This document shows, in pieces, positions 15,903 through 26,016 of a stretch of DNA of 62,383 nucleotides. The notes under the pieces were generated by a model, which did not search any database, was not told where the DNA came from, and saw only the letters and a program-made list of their open reading frames with translations. The number at the start of each line of letters is the position of its first letter. Position 1 is the stretch's first letter. This DNA comes from Candidatus Latescibacterota bacterium (GTDB taxonomy: Bacteria; Latescibacterota; UBA2968), in assembly GCA_022823725.1 (NCBI GenBank), contig JAJEHL010000020.1:1-62383 (forward strand). Direction: 5' to 3'. The position numbers were made by a program, and so were the translations under genes.

Positions 15903-15924
15903 TAAAACCCCATCAACAAGAGCC

Positions 15925-15983
15925 GTCATCGCGGCATGTTTTAAGCATGTCCCGTAGTGCCTCTATACGGGGCCGCGATCCAG
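15925..15983 (+). repeat. palindromic intergenic repeat (long form)
   Basis: Starts GTCATCGCGGCATG and ends GGGGCCGCGATCCAG as in the short form, but about 27 nt are inserted in the loop (TTTTAAGCATGTCCCGTAGTG region). Lies between convergent genes, so the transcript hairpin may also act as a terminator. Confidence 0.8.
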
Positions 15984-15987
15984 TGAG

Positions 15988-18270
15988 CTATACCCCGAGC
16001 GTAATATTGTAGCTTTTGCCTTTTTCGGTTTGGAACACAATTTCACCCCGGCCTTCCGCGATGACCGCCCGGTCATCATCGATGGCGCGCATAGATCCAT
16101 GGTATAGCATGCGGATGGGATTGCCCAATAGGGATGTTATGTGCGCGGATTTTTCCCCGTTTTTCCATTGTAAATCTACGATAAATCCGCCCCTTGCCCG
16201 CAGTCCTTTTGCGTTGCCTTCTGCCCATGCGTCTGGCAGTGCGGGAAATAATTCGATGGCGTTGTGATGGCTTTGCAATATCATTTCCACGATGCCTGCG
16301 GCACCGCCCATGTTGCCGTCCATCTGAAATGGGGGATGGTTGTCGAATAGGTTGGGCAGTGTCGAGCGTATGAGCAGTTGTCGCACGTCTTCCCAGGCGC
16401 GATCCGCGTCTTTGAGGCGCGCCCACACGTTGATCAGCCAGGCTCTGCTCCAGCCCGTGTGTCCGCCGCCATGCGCGAGGCGGTGTTCTATACTTTTGCG
16501 CGTGGCAGATAGAAAATCGGGTTGATCGACGAGTTGGAAGCCGGGATACACGCCGTAGATGTGTGAAATATGCCGGTGCCCCGGTTCTGGTTCTTCAAAT
16601 TCTTCCGCCCATTCCATCAGGCGTCCATCAGTGCCGATTTGCGGTTCTGCGAGACGGGATAATGCGTTTTTTATGTCGTCGATAATGGGATCTTCGAGAG
16701 ATAAGATCTCGGCACAGCGCAGACAATTTGTAAATGTTTCCCAGATGATCTGCTGGTCCATGCTCGGGCCCATGACGAGGTTGCATACGTCCTGAGTGCC
16801 CGGCGCGAGGAAGCGGTTTTCCGGGGAAGAAGATGGACCGGATACGAGTTTGCCGGTTTTTGGATCTTCTTCCAACCAGTCGAGGAAGAATAGGGCGGCG
16901 TCCCGCACAACCGGCCAGGCCCGATCTCGGAGAAATGTTTCTGAACCGTTAAAATCGTAATGTTCCAAAAAGTGCCTGCTGTTCCATCCACAGCCCATGG
17001 GCCACATTCCGTATTGTACTTTTCCCAATGGATCGGTGAATCGCCACGCATCTGTTGTGTGATGCGCCGCGGTTCCGCGACAGCCATAGACTTCTTTTGC
17101 GGTTTTGCGCGCTGTTTCGCGCAGGGCGTTTGAAAACTCCAAATACGGTTCATGGCATTCGGGCAAGCCGACGAGTTCACAGAGCCAGTAGATCATCTGG
17201 ATATTGATGTTGATGTGGTAGTCGCTGTTCCACGGGGCTTCGTATTCCTGGTTCCAGATGCCCTGCAGGTTGGCGCATAAACTGCCCGGACGCGAGCAAC
17301 AGATGGTGAGGTAGCGTCCAAAGTTGAAGTAGAGTGCAACGAGCGCGGGGTCCGATGTGTGTTCGAATTCGGCGAGTCGGCGGTCTGTGGGGATGTTGTC
17401 GGATTTGTCTTCTCCGAGGGAGAACGCGCATCGGTCAAAGTAGGTGCTGTGGTCGCGGATATGGTCGCGCTTTACGCGGGGATATGGACGCGCCCTATCG
17501 ATTGTGGGTAGCACAGAGGTTTTCAGGTCGTGTGTCAGGGGCATGTAGGGGTCGTCAAAGTTGTAGTCGGTGTCGGCGCAGACGACGATTGTGACTGCGT
17601 CTGCATTTTCGACTGTGAGGGCGTCGTTGGTACACTGGACGCGCCCGTTTTCGGCGATTGCTTTGATGCCCGCAGAGAATTTTACGCCGGGATGGGTTTC
17701 TCCGTGTCCCGCGCGTCCGGTTATGAGTAGTGTGTTTTCAGATATGCCCGACCACTGTGCGTTTTCTTCTCGATGAAAGGATATCCGGCACGATATTGCG
17801 CCTGCTTTGTCCGATGCGATGCGACAGATGATTGCCCGGTCGATTGCGGTGGCAAATACTTCTCGATGATATGCGACGCCATTTGCGACCCATCGCGTTG
17901 TGGCGATTGCAGAGTTTAGCGAGAGTTCGCGGCGGTAATCGGTGTGTTGTTCCACGCCATTTTGTTCGATGAGCAGATCGCCCAATGTCTGATAGCTGCG
18001 CGGTACTATGCGTTCTCCCAGGACGCCTTCTTGCACGAGGTCCTGCGCTTCGGTGTATTTTCCCTCGAAGAGCAGTTGACGCGCGCGTGCGATGACCTGT
18101 GGTGCTCCCGGTGGTGATTTGGGTACAGGAGGTCCCGCCCAGATCGAGTCTTCGTTCATTTGTATGCGTTCATTGCTTATTCCGCCAAATACCATGGCAC
18201 CGAGTTTTCCGCCGCCCACTGGCAAGGCACGATTCCAATCTTCCGCTGGTTTGTCATACCAGAGTTTCAT
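15988..18270 (-). CDS. GH95 family alpha-L-fucosidase-like glycoside hydrolase
   Basis: GH95 enzymes remove alpha-1,2-L-fucose (some remove L-galactose) by inversion. The 760-residue protein begins with the GH95 N-terminal sandwich signature: [27 protein letters not shown] and [27 protein letters not shown] contains the Asn pair that activates water, and [16 protein letters not shown] holds the conserved catalytic Asp near residue 650. No signal peptide is visible, unusual for a polymer-degrading GH95, so it may act on imported oligosaccharides. The start has GGAGG 9 nt upstream; the frame is open 36 codons further but without a good site. It stands alone on this strand. Confidence 0.9.
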   Translation of the reverse strand: MKLWYDKPAEDWNRALPVGGGKLGAMVFGGISNERIQMNEDSIWAGPPVPKSPPGAPQVIARARQLLFEGKYTEAQDLVQEGVLGERIVPRSYQTLGDLLIEQNGVEQHTDYRRELSLNSAIATTRWVANGVAYHREVFATAIDRAIICRIASDKAGAISCRISFHREENAQWSGISENTLLITGRAGHGETHPGVKFSAGIKAIAENGRVQCTNDALTVENADAVTIVVCADTDYNFDDPYMPLTHDLKTSVLPTIDRARPYPRVKRDHIRDHSTYFDRCAFSLGEDKSDNIPTDRRLAEFEHTSDPALVALYFNFGRYLTICCSRPGSLCANLQGIWNQEYEAPWNSDYHININIQMIYWLCELVGLPECHEPYLEFSNALRETARKTAKEVYGCRGTAAHHTTDAWRFTDPLGKVQYGMWPMGCGWNSRHFLEHYDFNGSETFLRDRAWPVVRDAALFFLDWLEEDPKTGKLVSGPSSSPENRFLAPGTQDVCNLVMGPSMDQQIIWETFTNCLRCAEILSLEDPIIDDIKNALSRLAEPQIGTDGRLMEWAEEFEEPEPGHRHISHIYGVYPGFQLVDQPDFLSATRKSIEHRLAHGGGHTGWSRAWLINVWARLKDADRAWEDVRQLLIRSTLPNLFDNHPPFQMDGNMGGAAGIVEMILQSHHNAIELFPALPDAWAEGNAKGLRARGGFIVDLQWKNGEKSAHITSLLGNPIRMLYHGSMRAIDDDRAVIAEGRGEIVFQTEKGKSYNITLGV

Positions 18271-18393
18271 TATCTTCCTCCGCTGTTTTAGTTCCATAGA
18301 GTGCTCTGGTAAAATAGCAGGTGAATTTGGTTCTGGCAACTGTCTTGATAGAGAATCTCCAGGAGGGACGCAAGGCAATAGTTACCAGGGTAA

Positions 18394-18430
18394 TACGAGG
18401 AAGGGGAGAGTATGTTTCCTCTTCCTCGTA
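18394..18430 (-). terminator. inverted repeat between larC and the GH95 gene
   Basis: TACGAGGAAG (18394-18403) and CTTCCTCGTA (18421-18430) form a perfect 10-bp stem with a 17-nt loop. It lies between two minus-strand genes, downstream of larC and upstream of the GH95 start, with no strong T run. It may be a weak terminator, an RNA processing site or another repeat. Confidence 0.4.
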
Positions 18431-18456
18431 CTGGGGAGAGACCGGGGGAGGGTTAG

Positions 18457-19608
18457 CTATAGTGAATTTACAGATTTGTAAACGTCGAGAATGGGTATCT
18501 GTTTTTCACGTGCGATGCGGGCGCAGTCGTCGTATTCGGGGGTGATGCGCTGTTTGCCGCCGATGTCGGCGATTTTGACGCGGACGGGACCGTAAGGGGT
18601 TTGAACAGTGTCTGTGCGGCGTTCGAGGGTGTGGCGCTGAACGGGCAGGCGACGGATGCCGAGGGTGGTGGTTTCTGAGAAGATGAGTTCGGTGAGTTCG
18701 GTTTCTTTGTTGGGGTCGGCCAGGACAGTGAGTTGAATGCCTGGGCGCCCTTTTTTCATGATGACGGGGGTGAGGAAGGCGTCGCGAGCGCCGGCTTCGA
18801 GCAGGCGCTCGATGAGGTAGCCGTAAATTTCGGGGGTCATGTCGTCGATATTTGTTTCCAGTAAAACGGGGGTATCAGTCTGGGGATCTGCGACGAGTTC
18901 GCCGATTTCAACGCGGAGGAGGTTGGGTACCTGTTCGACATCGCGCGTGCCAGCGCCATAACCCGTGCTTTCCGTGCGTAGCTGAATGGTTTCGCCAATA
19001 TTAGAGGCGAGTGCCGTGAGGAGGGCCGCACCGGTGGGGGTGACGAGTTCATACGGGATATCTGTGCGTTCGGATGGAAAGCCTTTTGTCATTTCTACGA
19101 CTGCGGGAACAGGGACGGGCATTGCCCCGTGTGCGCCCCGCGTGTGGCCCGAGCCAAATCGGAATTTGGAGGCGTAGATCGCTTCGATTTCGAGGAGTTC
19201 GAGGCCGACGATAGCGCCGACGACATCGACGATGGCATCTACTGCGCCTACTTCGTGGAAGTGGACCGCTTCAATGGTGGTGCCGTGGATTTTTGCTTCG
19301 GCTTCGGCGAGTTTTTGAAAGACGCGCGCGGCTTTTTTTTTTGCAGAGGCCGATATCGCGCTGTTGTTGATGATTTCAAGGACGTCTTTCAGGTGCCGGT
19401 GGACGTGGCCTTCCCGAGCGTTGACGTCTATTTTTGTGCCGGCAATGCCGTGTTTTTCCACGCGACGCTGAGAGAGGGTGAATTCGCGCACACTGAGTTT
19501 GTCGAGTTCGGATTTCAGGGCGGCAAAAGACAGGCCCGCATCGACGAGCGCGCCGAGGGTCATGTCGCCGCTGATGCCGGCAAAGCAGTCGAAATAGGCA
19601 ACTTTCAT
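18457..19608 (-). CDS. larC: LarC: nickel insertion protein for the nickel-pincer cofactor
   Basis: LarC uses CTP to insert nickel into the pincer nucleotide cofactor of lactate racemase and related epimerases. The 383-residue product begins YFDCFAGISGDMTLGALVDAG, the LarC (DUF111) hallmark. It continues with HFHEVGAVDAIVDVVG, PYELVTPTGAALL, LLETNIDDMTPEIYGYLIE and MKKGRPG. The histidine pair HVHRH at about residue 70 is also typical. In some bacteria LarC is made by a programmed frameshift between two frames; here it is one uninterrupted frame. LarB, LarE and a LarA-like enzyme are not in the window, so its target enzyme is elsewhere. Confidence 0.93.
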   Translation of the reverse strand: MKVAYFDCFAGISGDMTLGALVDAGLSFAALKSELDKLSVREFTLSQRRVEKHGIAGTKIDVNAREGHVHRHLKDVLEIINNSAISASAKKKAARVFQKLAEAEAKIHGTTIEAVHFHEVGAVDAIVDVVGAIVGLELLEIEAIYASKFRFGSGHTRGAHGAMPVPVPAVVEMTKGFPSERTDIPYELVTPTGAALLTALASNIGETIQLRTESTGYGAGTRDVEQVPNLLRVEIGELVADPQTDTPVLLETNIDDMTPEIYGYLIERLLEAGARDAFLTPVIMKKGRPGIQLTVLADPNKETELTELIFSETTTLGIRRLPVQRHTLERRTDTVQTPYGPVRVKIADIGGKQRITPEYDDCARIAREKQIPILDVYKSVNSL

Positions 19609-19682
19609 GAGATAACTCGAAAAAAAAGACCGTGAATAATCACGGTTTGTTTATCAGGGGAGGCGAGAAGAGTGTCTGATAT

Positions 19683-21056
19683 TTACTCTGCTATCCCCAT
19701 CGGCAATGCGGTTGTGACAATTGATCCGTTTTTGCGATCTAAAAGCGCGAGATACTGGTCGCGCTGCTGGCGAAAATCCGCCATGTATTTTTCGGGTATG
19801 GGTTGACCTGCGGGACGATTGATTTTCCGCGTTGGGTTGGTCAGTTTGTATTTGCCATTGATTTTGGTGTAAAAGTTGAAGTGAAGGTGTGGGCCTGTAG
19901 AGCGTCCGGTCGAGCCGACATAACCGATGGTTTGTTTTTGGCTGACGCGCTGTCCTTTTTTCAGGCCCCGCGCAAATCCTCTCAGATGGCCGTAGCCTGT
20001 TTTATAGCCATTGTTGTGTTCGATTTCGACATAGTTGCCAAGCGGACCTTTGCGTCCGACAAAAGCGACCGTGCCATTGGCAATGGCCCAGACTTTTGTG
20101 CCATAGGGAGCGGCATAATCCACGCCGTGATGAGCAGTGTATCTTCTGAGTATGGGATGAAATCTACGGCTGGTAAATGGGGAACTGATGCGGGTAAAGT
20201 TCAGGGGTTTACGCAAGAAAAGACCCTGTAGAGAGCGGCCTTTTGAGTCGTAATAACGGTCTTCGCCACTGGGATCAACATAGAGAAATGCTTGAAAAGA
20301 TTCTTTGTCACCTTCGTATTGGGCTGCGAGAATATCGCCATAACGAGCAAAGGCACCAGATTTGCCGTATAGTTTTTCAACGGCGAAAGTAAATTGGTCG
20401 CCTGTTCTACAATCGTTGTAAAAGTCGATATAATATTCAAATACGTATTCGAGTTTGTCACACAGAAGAGCCGGGTTTTCGCCGGTTCCACGAAGCGCGT
20501 TCCAGATGTTGTCTTTTATGCGGCCAGATACGATAATGGTCTCTCGCTTCAAGGGCAGGTTTTCTTGCCTGGCTTTGAGTTGGCCATTTATTCGTTCGAC
20601 AATGAATTGCGTTTCGTGGTCGTTCTGTCTGGTGTATTTGAGGTGCTGAATGGTTGAATGGCTGTCGATCTCCAGTTCATAGCGGTCCCCACGCCGAACA
20701 ATATTGGGGTTGAATGACGCGCGTTTAATATCTCTGTGTAGCACATCGATAAGTTCGAGAACATCGGCGCGCGAGATATTTTCGCTCGTGAGGGCTTCGG
20801 TGAGATTTTCTTTGTTGGCGATATAGCCAACAATTCTGGTAGTTTTGGGTTTTTGAGGGGTGAGTGGGAGGATGAGATCTGCTTCAACCAGGTCTGACTC
20901 TGCGGGACTTTCTTCAGTCACTTTTGCGACGGGATCTTCTTTTGCCGGTTCTTTGCCAAGGCCGAAGAGCAGACTGACGGATATCAGTAAGCAGAAGAAG
21001 ACCCATCGGCGTGGTTGGGGGGATTTGGGCTGACCTTTATAAGCGCGAACTGGCAT
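19683..21056 (-). CDS. M23-family metallopeptidase (murein endopeptidase), envelope-anchored
   Basis: The 457-residue product has an N-terminal membrane anchor or signal (WVFFCLLISVSLLFGL, about residues 18-33). A LysM-like/opacity-associated region with RGDRYELEIDSHSTIQHL and GDQFTFAVEKLY follows, as in the MepM/YebA family. A C-terminal LytM domain has HPILRRYTAHHGVDYAAPYG (His and Asp zinc ligands near 305) and GRSTGPHLHFNF (H-x-H near 389). It likely cleaves peptidoglycan cross-links during growth or division. Start MPVRAYKG was preferred to an upstream frame opening. A promoter is visible at 21110-21138. Confidence 0.88.
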   Translation of the reverse strand: MPVRAYKGQPKSPQPRRWVFFCLLISVSLLFGLGKEPAKEDPVAKVTEESPAESDLVEADLILPLTPQKPKTTRIVGYIANKENLTEALTSENISRADVLELIDVLHRDIKRASFNPNIVRRGDRYELEIDSHSTIQHLKYTRQNDHETQFIVERINGQLKARQENLPLKRETIIVSGRIKDNIWNALRGTGENPALLCDKLEYVFEYYIDFYNDCRTGDQFTFAVEKLYGKSGAFARYGDILAAQYEGDKESFQAFLYVDPSGEDRYYDSKGRSLQGLFLRKPLNFTRISSPFTSRRFHPILRRYTAHHGVDYAAPYGTKVWAIANGTVAFVGRKGPLGNYVEIEHNNGYKTGYGHLRGFARGLKKGQRVSQKQTIGYVGSTGRSTGPHLHFNFYTKINGKYKLTNPTRKINRPAGQPIPEKYMADFRQQRDQYLALLDRKNGSIVTTALPMGIAE

Positions 21057-21109
21057 GGGGGAGGGACCCTCGTGAACTTTTGATGTGTTGCTGACTGAAT
21101 GTGCGCCAA

Positions 21110-21138
21110 ACAATAAACCATCTTGCTATTTACGTCAA
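21110..21138 (-). promoter_or_regulatory. sigma70-like promoter for the M23 peptidase
   Basis: Read on the minus strand: TTGACG, 17 nt, TATTGT. It lies 54 nt upstream of the proposed start. Confidence 0.5.
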
Positions 21139-21200
21139 CCGCATTATATAGGGGTCGTAAAGTTGTGTCTGCTATATGTTGTAACATGTGCGCTGTGACC

Positions 21201-21229
21201 TTGACGTGATGTGCAAGGCTGGGTAAATT
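21201..21229 (+). promoter_or_regulatory. sigma70-like promoter for rlmN
   Basis: TTGACG (21201-21206), a 17-nt spacer and TAAATT (21224-21229), 64 nt before the rlmN start. Together with the minus-strand promoter it forms a divergent promoter pair sharing the same -35 hexamer. Confidence 0.5.
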
Positions 21230-21292
21230 GAAATGAGAAGTGTGATCCGCAGGCATGGACGGACTGACTACTGACCGCTGTGAGGTTATTGA

Positions 21293-22357
21293 ATGAATAC
21301 TGAAAAAATAGAACTCAAAGGTTTGTTTCCCGAAGAATTGGCACTGCATGTGTCCGATATGGGCCTGGAGCGGTACAGAACCCGACAGTTGATTGACTGG
21401 CTTTACAACAAGGGTGTCACGGATTTTGAGTCGATGACGAATTTGTCCAGGACCGTGCGGGCGCGGTTTGATGAGCGATTTACGCTTTTGAAATTAAATC
21501 GCGTTGGTGAATTGAGTTCTTCGTCAACAGATACGGTTAAGTTTTTGTTTGAGTTGCCCGATAAACGGCTCATCGAAAGTGTTTTGATGTGGGACGGCAA
21601 GCGCCGCACGCTGTGTGTGTCGTCGCAAGTGGGTTGTCCGCTCGATTGTCAGTTTTGTGCGACCGCGCGCATGGGGTTGATTCGCAATTTGACGGCAGCA
21701 GAGATTGTTGAGCAGGTGTTGTATGCACAGCGGTTTTTGCGCGCGAAGGACGATGAGTTGACGCATGTCGTGATGATGGGGATGGGAGAACCCCTGCTGA
21801 ATTTCGATCAGGTGATTCGGGCTATTCGATTGATCAATCTGGATTATGGAGCGGCTGTGGGCATACGTCGCATTACGTTGTCAACGGTCGGTCATGTGCC
21901 TGGTATTGCAAAGCTGGCGCGAGAAAAACTCAAAATTGGATTGGCTGTGTCGCTCAATGCGACGACAGATGAACAGCGGTCAGAGATTATGCCGATCAAT
22001 CGCAAGTGGCCTATTGCAGAACTTTTGTCCGCAGTGCGAGCCTATTACGATCAGGTCAGACGATGGGTGACATTTGAATATGTGTTATTGCACGGGTTTA
22101 ATGATACAGCCGATGATGCATATAGACTGATTGATCTCTTGCGCGATATTCCCTGTAAAATTAATGTGATTCCGTGGAATCCCATTGACGATGCGCGCTA
22201 TGAACGCCCCCCCCAGAAGGCTATTAATCGATTTGTCGATATTTTGTCTCAGGCAAAATTGACGGCGACTGTTCGCTATAGCAAGGGAGATGATATTGAG
22301 GCTGGGTGTGGACAGTTGTATTGGGAGATGGAGAAAAGTGTGAAGGAGGAAGTGTGA
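21293..22357 (+). CDS. rlmN: RlmN: radical-SAM 23S rRNA (A2503-C2) / tRNA (A37-C2) methyltransferase
   Basis: RlmN methylates C2 of A2503 in 23S rRNA and A37 in some tRNAs by a radical mechanism. The 354-residue product shows the radical-SAM motif CPLDCQFC (C115, C119, C122), MGMGEPLLN, TLSTVGHVPGI, LAVSLNATTDEQR, YVLLHGFND, NVIPWNPI and the terminal RYSKGDDIEAGCGQL with the catalytic Cys. Length and motif order are normal. The last codon segment shows a GTGAAGGAGGAA repeat. It is a housekeeping gene with its own promoter. Confidence 0.96.
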   Translation: MNTEKIELKGLFPEELALHVSDMGLERYRTRQLIDWLYNKGVTDFESMTNLSRTVRARFDERFTLLKLNRVGELSSSSTDTVKFLFELPDKRLIESVLMWDGKRRTLCVSSQVGCPLDCQFCATARMGLIRNLTAAEIVEQVLYAQRFLRAKDDELTHVVMMGMGEPLLNFDQVIRAIRLINLDYGAAVGIRRITLSTVGHVPGIAKLAREKLKIGLAVSLNATTDEQRSEIMPINRKWPIAELLSAVRAYYDQVRRWVTFEYVLLHGFNDTADDAYRLIDLLRDIPCKINVIPWNPIDDARYERPPQKAINRFVDILSQAKLTATVRYSKGDDIEAGCGQLYWEMEKSVKEEV

Positions 22358-22384
22358 AGGAGGAAAGAAGCAGAGGGTACCGCC

Positions 22385-22482
22385 GTCATCGCGGCCCCTG
22401 CTTAAAGCATACAGGGGCAGGCAGGGTTGTAGCCGCGATCCAGAAGGTTTTGCCCCCTGCTCAAAATCATGCAGGGGCAGGC
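22385..22482 (+). repeat. compound palindromic repeat (long form plus extra hairpin)
   Basis: The outer arms ATCGCGGC / GCCGCGAT of the common repeat enclose an inner CCCCTGC...ACAGGGGC stem (22395-22420). After the closing CCAG a second CCCCTGC-TCAAAATCAT-GCAGGGG hairpin follows (22455-22478). It seems built from two separate palindromic modules. Confidence 0.8.
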
Positions 22483-22642
22483 TTTGGTTTTTATCACTGG
22501 ATAGATTCATTCCAGTGCAGGCTCTGCAAATCCTGATTATACCTTTTTACTCTTGAAATATTTCCATATCTGGTTTATGATAAGTATGACTACGAAGCTA
22601 TTTATTTTCTCTCCTCCGTTTGATTGATTGGAGGCGTTCTTT

Positions 22643-23935
22643 ATGGAACAATTTGTTATCGAAGGTGGGCATGCGTTATCTGGAACTGTTGTTCCGGCTG
22701 GAAATAAGAATGCGGCCCAGCCTCTTTTGGCGGCGACTTTGTTGACAGACGAACCCGTGGTGCTGAAAAATGTGCCCAACATTGGTGATATCGCTGTTAT
22801 TGTTGAAATTTTGCGCGATCTGGGTGCAGAGGTTCGCGACTCAGGTGATCACGGGATGACTATTTGTACACGGGATGTCCACAAATCTGTGTTGCGGGCC
22901 GATTTGTGCCGAAAAGTACGCGGCAGTTTTATGTTTGCCGGTCCGTTGTTGGGCCGATTTGGGAAAGCGACTATTCCGCGACCTGGGGGCGACCGCATTG
23001 GTCGGCGGCGGGTCGATACGCACTTGATTGCGCTGGAAGAACTCGGCGTGCGGTTTCACACCAATCACATTTACGATTTTAAAGCGCCCAGAGGTCTTGT
23101 GGGGGCGGACATTTTTTTGGATGAACGCAGTGTAACTGGTACTGAAAATGCGGTGATGGCAGCGGTTCTTGCGCGGGGTACGACTATTTTGAGCAATGTG
23201 GCTTCAGAGCCTCATGTACAAGAATTGTGTCTGATGCTGAATAGTATGGGTGCTCAAATTTCGGGTATTGGGACCAATGAACTGGTTATTGATGGTGTGT
23301 CGAGGCTCCGTGGGACGACGCATACAATTGGTCCAGATTATATGGAGGTCGGCAGTTTTATTGGGTTGGCAGGAGCGACCAATAGCGAGATTCGCATTGT
23401 CAATGCTGCGCCCAAAAATATGCGCAAGAGTTTGATGGTGTTTCGGCGATTGGGGCTGGACGTTGAGGTCGATGGACAGGATATTGTGGTGCCGCCTTTT
23501 CAAAAGCTGGAGATTATGCCGGATGTAGGTGATGCGATTCCGCGCATTGACAATGATCCGTGGCCGGGTTTTCCGCCCGATTTGATGAGTATTGCGATTG
23601 TGTTGGCGACGCAGGCACGGGGTACGGTGCTGTTTTTTGAAAAGATGTTTGAGCAGCGTATGTACTGGTTGGACCGTCTCATCGATATGGGCGCGAAGAT
23701 TGTTATTTGTGACCCACACCGCGCGGTGGTGGTGGGGCCGTCAAAACTTTATGGCGAGCATTTGTCGAGTCCAGATATCCGGGCGGGTATGGCGCTGATT
23801 ATTGCGGCGTTGTGTGCCGAGGGTCAAAGTGTGATTAGAAATATCGAACAGATCGATCGCGGTTACGAACAAATTGATACGCGCTTGCGCAGTTTGGGCG
23901 CGCGTATTCAGCGGGTGATGGCGGAGGAGCAATAA
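22643..23935 (+). CDS. murA: MurA: UDP-N-acetylglucosamine 1-carboxyvinyltransferase with Cys-to-Asp active site
   Basis: MurA adds enolpyruvyl to UDP-GlcNAc in the first committed step of peptidoglycan synthesis. The 430-residue product has the family marks: [25 protein letters not shown] split by a normal Lys/Asn pair, [46 protein letters not shown] and [10 protein letters not shown]. The active-site loop reads PRPGGDRIG: position 117 is Asp where most bacteria have Cys. That change is known from Mycobacterium and Chlamydia and confers natural fosfomycin insensitivity. The start ATG follows GGAGG; the TTG 15 nt earlier was rejected. The nucleotidyltransferase gene starts 20 nt downstream. 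Confidence 0.95.
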   Translation: MEQFVIEGGHALSGTVVPAGNKNAAQPLLAATLLTDEPVVLKNVPNIGDIAVIVEILRDLGAEVRDSGDHGMTICTRDVHKSVLRADLCRKVRGSFMFAGPLLGRFGKATIPRPGGDRIGRRRVDTHLIALEELGVRFHTNHIYDFKAPRGLVGADIFLDERSVTGTENAVMAAVLARGTTILSNVASEPHVQELCLMLNSMGAQISGIGTNELVIDGVSRLRGTTHTIGPDYMEVGSFIGLAGATNSEIRIVNAAPKNMRKSLMVFRRLGLDVEVDGQDIVVPPFQKLEIMPDVGDAIPRIDNDPWPGFPPDLMSIAIVLATQARGTVLFFEKMFEQRMYWLDRLIDMGAKIVICDPHRAVVVGPSKLYGEHLSSPDIRAGMALIIAALCAEGQSVIRNIEQIDRGYEQIDTRLRSLGARIQRVMAEEQ

Positions 23936-23955
23936 CAGGTAAGAGGTGATTTGAT

Positions 23956-25281
23956 GTGACGAATGATCAGGGTGCACGCACGGGCGCGCTGGAAGTTGTG
24001 CGTCGTTTGCAGGCGCGGGGTTTTCGCGCTTTGTGGGCCGGTGGCTGCGTGCGCGACATGTTGATGGGGCAGGTGCCCTGCGATTACGATATTGCCACAA
24101 ATGCCGATCTCCAACAGGTGATCGGCATTTTTCCGCATGCACAGGTGGTTGGGGCACATTTTGGGGTGGTGATTGTGCGGCTGGATGGTTATCATTATGA
24201 GGTGGCGCGTTTTCGCCGCGATCTGGCGTATTCAGATGGTCGGCATCCCGATGGTGTGGTGTTTGTGGATGAAGAAGAGGACGCGAGGAGGCGCGATTTT
24301 ACCATTAATGGGATGTTTTACGATCCGGTGGCCGATGCCGTGTTTGACTATGTGGGCGGGCAGGCAGATTTAAAAAAGAAGGTGATTCGCACGATTGGCG
24401 ATCCGCATGCTCGATTTGGTGAAGATCGATTGCGTATGTTGCGTGCGATTCGCTTTGCGTGTCGGTATCACTGGCCCATTGAGGAGAAGACGCGAGAGGC
24501 TATTGGAACACTGAGCGCGAGTATCGAGTTTATAAGTCACGAGCGCGTTCGCGATGAAGTTGGCAAAATTTTGACCGAGGGGGGCGCGCCTTTGGGGGTG
24601 CGCTGGCTGATTGATCTGGGGTTGATGGCGGTTTTTATGCCCGAAGTTGTTGCGATGGATGGCGTGCCTCAACCGCCTCAGTTTCATCCCGAAGGCGATG
24701 TGCTGACTCATACGCTGATTATGTTGGGTTTGATGCGCAATCCCTCTGTAGAATTGGCGATGGGCGTTTTGTTGCACGATGTGGGTAAGCCTCCTACTTA
24801 TGAGGTGCGGGATCGCATTCGGTTTCACAATCATACAAAGGTTGGGCGCGAGATGACCGAGGAGATTTGCAGAAGGTTGCGTTTCTCGTCGGAACAGACA
24901 AAGCATATTGCGGCATTGGTGTCAGATCACCACAAATTTATGCATGTACAGGAGATGCGATCGAGTACGTTGAAGCGGTTTTTGCGTACGGATCGGTTTG
25001 AAGATCACCTGGCATTGCACCGGATTGATTGTTTGTCGAGCCACGGCGAGTTGGACAATTATGCGTTTTGTAAGGCTGCGCTGGAGGATCTGGAGCCAGA
25101 ACAAATTCGCCCCGTTCCGCTGATTAATGGACGCGATTTGATTGCGATGGGACAAAAACCAGGTCCCGCGTTTAAGCAGGTGTTGCGAGCTGTTGAAGAT
25201 GCCCAGTTAGAAGGGCGTGTGACGCGACGCGATGAGGCGTTGAGATTGGCAGCGCAGATGTTTGAATCGCTGGAGTTGTAG
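23956..25281 (+). CDS. CCA tRNA nucleotidyltransferase / poly(A) polymerase family with HD domain
   Basis: The 441-residue class II nucleotidyltransferase begins with ALWAGGCVRDMLMG and CDYDIATNA (D-x-D catalytic pair). RRRDFTINGMFYDP, YVGGQADLKKKVIRTIGDP and RFGEDRLRMLRAIRFACRY then form the PolyA_pol and RNA-binding parts. HEGDVLTH-like FHPEGDVLTHTLIM, LLHDVGKP and VSDHHKF indicate an intact HD phosphohydrolase domain in the C-terminal half. This combination fits a CCA-adding enzyme that may also trim cyclic phosphates. A poly(A) polymerase role cannot be excluded. The start is GTG with AGAGGTGAT upstream. It follows murA closely. Confidence 0.9.
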   Translation: MTNDQGARTGALEVVRRLQARGFRALWAGGCVRDMLMGQVPCDYDIATNADLQQVIGIFPHAQVVGAHFGVVIVRLDGYHYEVARFRRDLAYSDGRHPDGVVFVDEEEDARRRDFTINGMFYDPVADAVFDYVGGQADLKKKVIRTIGDPHARFGEDRLRMLRAIRFACRYHWPIEEKTREAIGTLSASIEFISHERVRDEVGKILTEGGAPLGVRWLIDLGLMAVFMPEVVAMDGVPQPPQFHPEGDVLTHTLIMLGLMRNPSVELAMGVLLHDVGKPPTYEVRDRIRFHNHTKVGREMTEEICRRLRFSSEQTKHIAALVSDHHKFMHVQEMRSSTLKRFLRTDRFEDHLALHRIDCLSSHGELDNYAFCKAALEDLEPEQIRPVPLINGRDLIAMGQKPGPAFKQVLRAVEDAQLEGRVTRRDEALRLAAQMFESLEL

Positions 25282-25385
25282 TTCCGCGGTTCATCCTGCA
25301 ACTGTTTGTCTGTTGAGATGTATAAGAGATCAATAGGTATTGAGGAGGTTTTTTGTTAATAGTTAGTTTTTCAGGAGGTAGGAGA

Positions 25386-25952
25386 ATGTATAAACAATTG
25401 TTTGCAGGTCTGATGTTGATGGCTATGGGGTGGACACCCGCCTGGGCGACAAGTGTGAAGACGTTTGTCTTTGAAGAGATGTGCGAAACCGCGCAGACCA
25501 TTGTCTATGTCAAATGTCTCACGCGCGAGAATGCAGTTTTTGCTGATCGGGAAGGTATTTTTACCCAAACGCGGTTCAGAGTCATGGAGGTGGTCAAAGG
25601 GCAGGCCGATTCAGAAATGGTACTGACTTTGCCCGGTGGTAAATGGGAAGGACGACGCATGCTGGTGCCAGGTATGCCGCAGTTTGTGGCAGGACAAGAG
25701 ACCGTGCTGTTTCTTTCGAAACGAGATGGTTTTGGATCGCCGTGGCCGGTGGGATTGGGACAGGGTTGTTATGCCGTACAGGTGGGCGAAGGGAGAAAAC
25801 GTCAGGTCATGCTCAGGCATGTACCCCTGCCTCCAGGTGTGCGTAGCAAACCCGCGCAAGCGCAAACATCGCACATGGAATTGGGCGATTTTTTGACTGC
25901 GGTTCGAGAGGTGCTCAATTTGAATGAGCGGGAAGAGCCGGTTGAGAAGTAG
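25386..25952 (+). CDS. secreted protein of unknown function
   Basis: The 188-residue product has a clear signal peptide (MYKQLFAGLMLMAMGWTPAWA). After it comes a domain with TIVYVKCLTRENAVFADR, IFTQTRFRVMEVVKG, LPGGKWEGRRMLVPGMPQF and GQETVLFLSK. The pattern G-x3-G-x3-V-x-G-M-P-x-F-x2-G-x-E-x-V-L-F-L is familiar from many uncharacterised bacterial secreted proteins, but I know no function for it. The start follows a strong AGGAGGTAGGAGA. The next gene encodes a membrane protein. Confidence 0.7.
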   Translation: MYKQLFAGLMLMAMGWTPAWATSVKTFVFEEMCETAQTIVYVKCLTRENAVFADREGIFTQTRFRVMEVVKGQADSEMVLTLPGGKWEGRRMLVPGMPQFVAGQETVLFLSKRDGFGSPWPVGLGQGCYAVQVGEGRKRQVMLRHVPLPPGVRSKPAQAQTSHMELGDFLTAVREVLNLNEREEPVEK

Positions 25953-25956
25953 GGGC

Positions 25957-25983
25957 GAGGCATGATGTTGAGCCGCGATCCAG
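25957..25983 (+). repeat. half copy of the palindromic intergenic repeat
   Basis: Only the right part (GGCATGATGTTGAGCCGCGATCCAG) is preserved; the left arm is reduced. A decayed member. Confidence 0.6.
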
Positions 25984-26016
25984 AGAGGATTGGATTGACC
26001 GCTGGAGCTATTTCTT

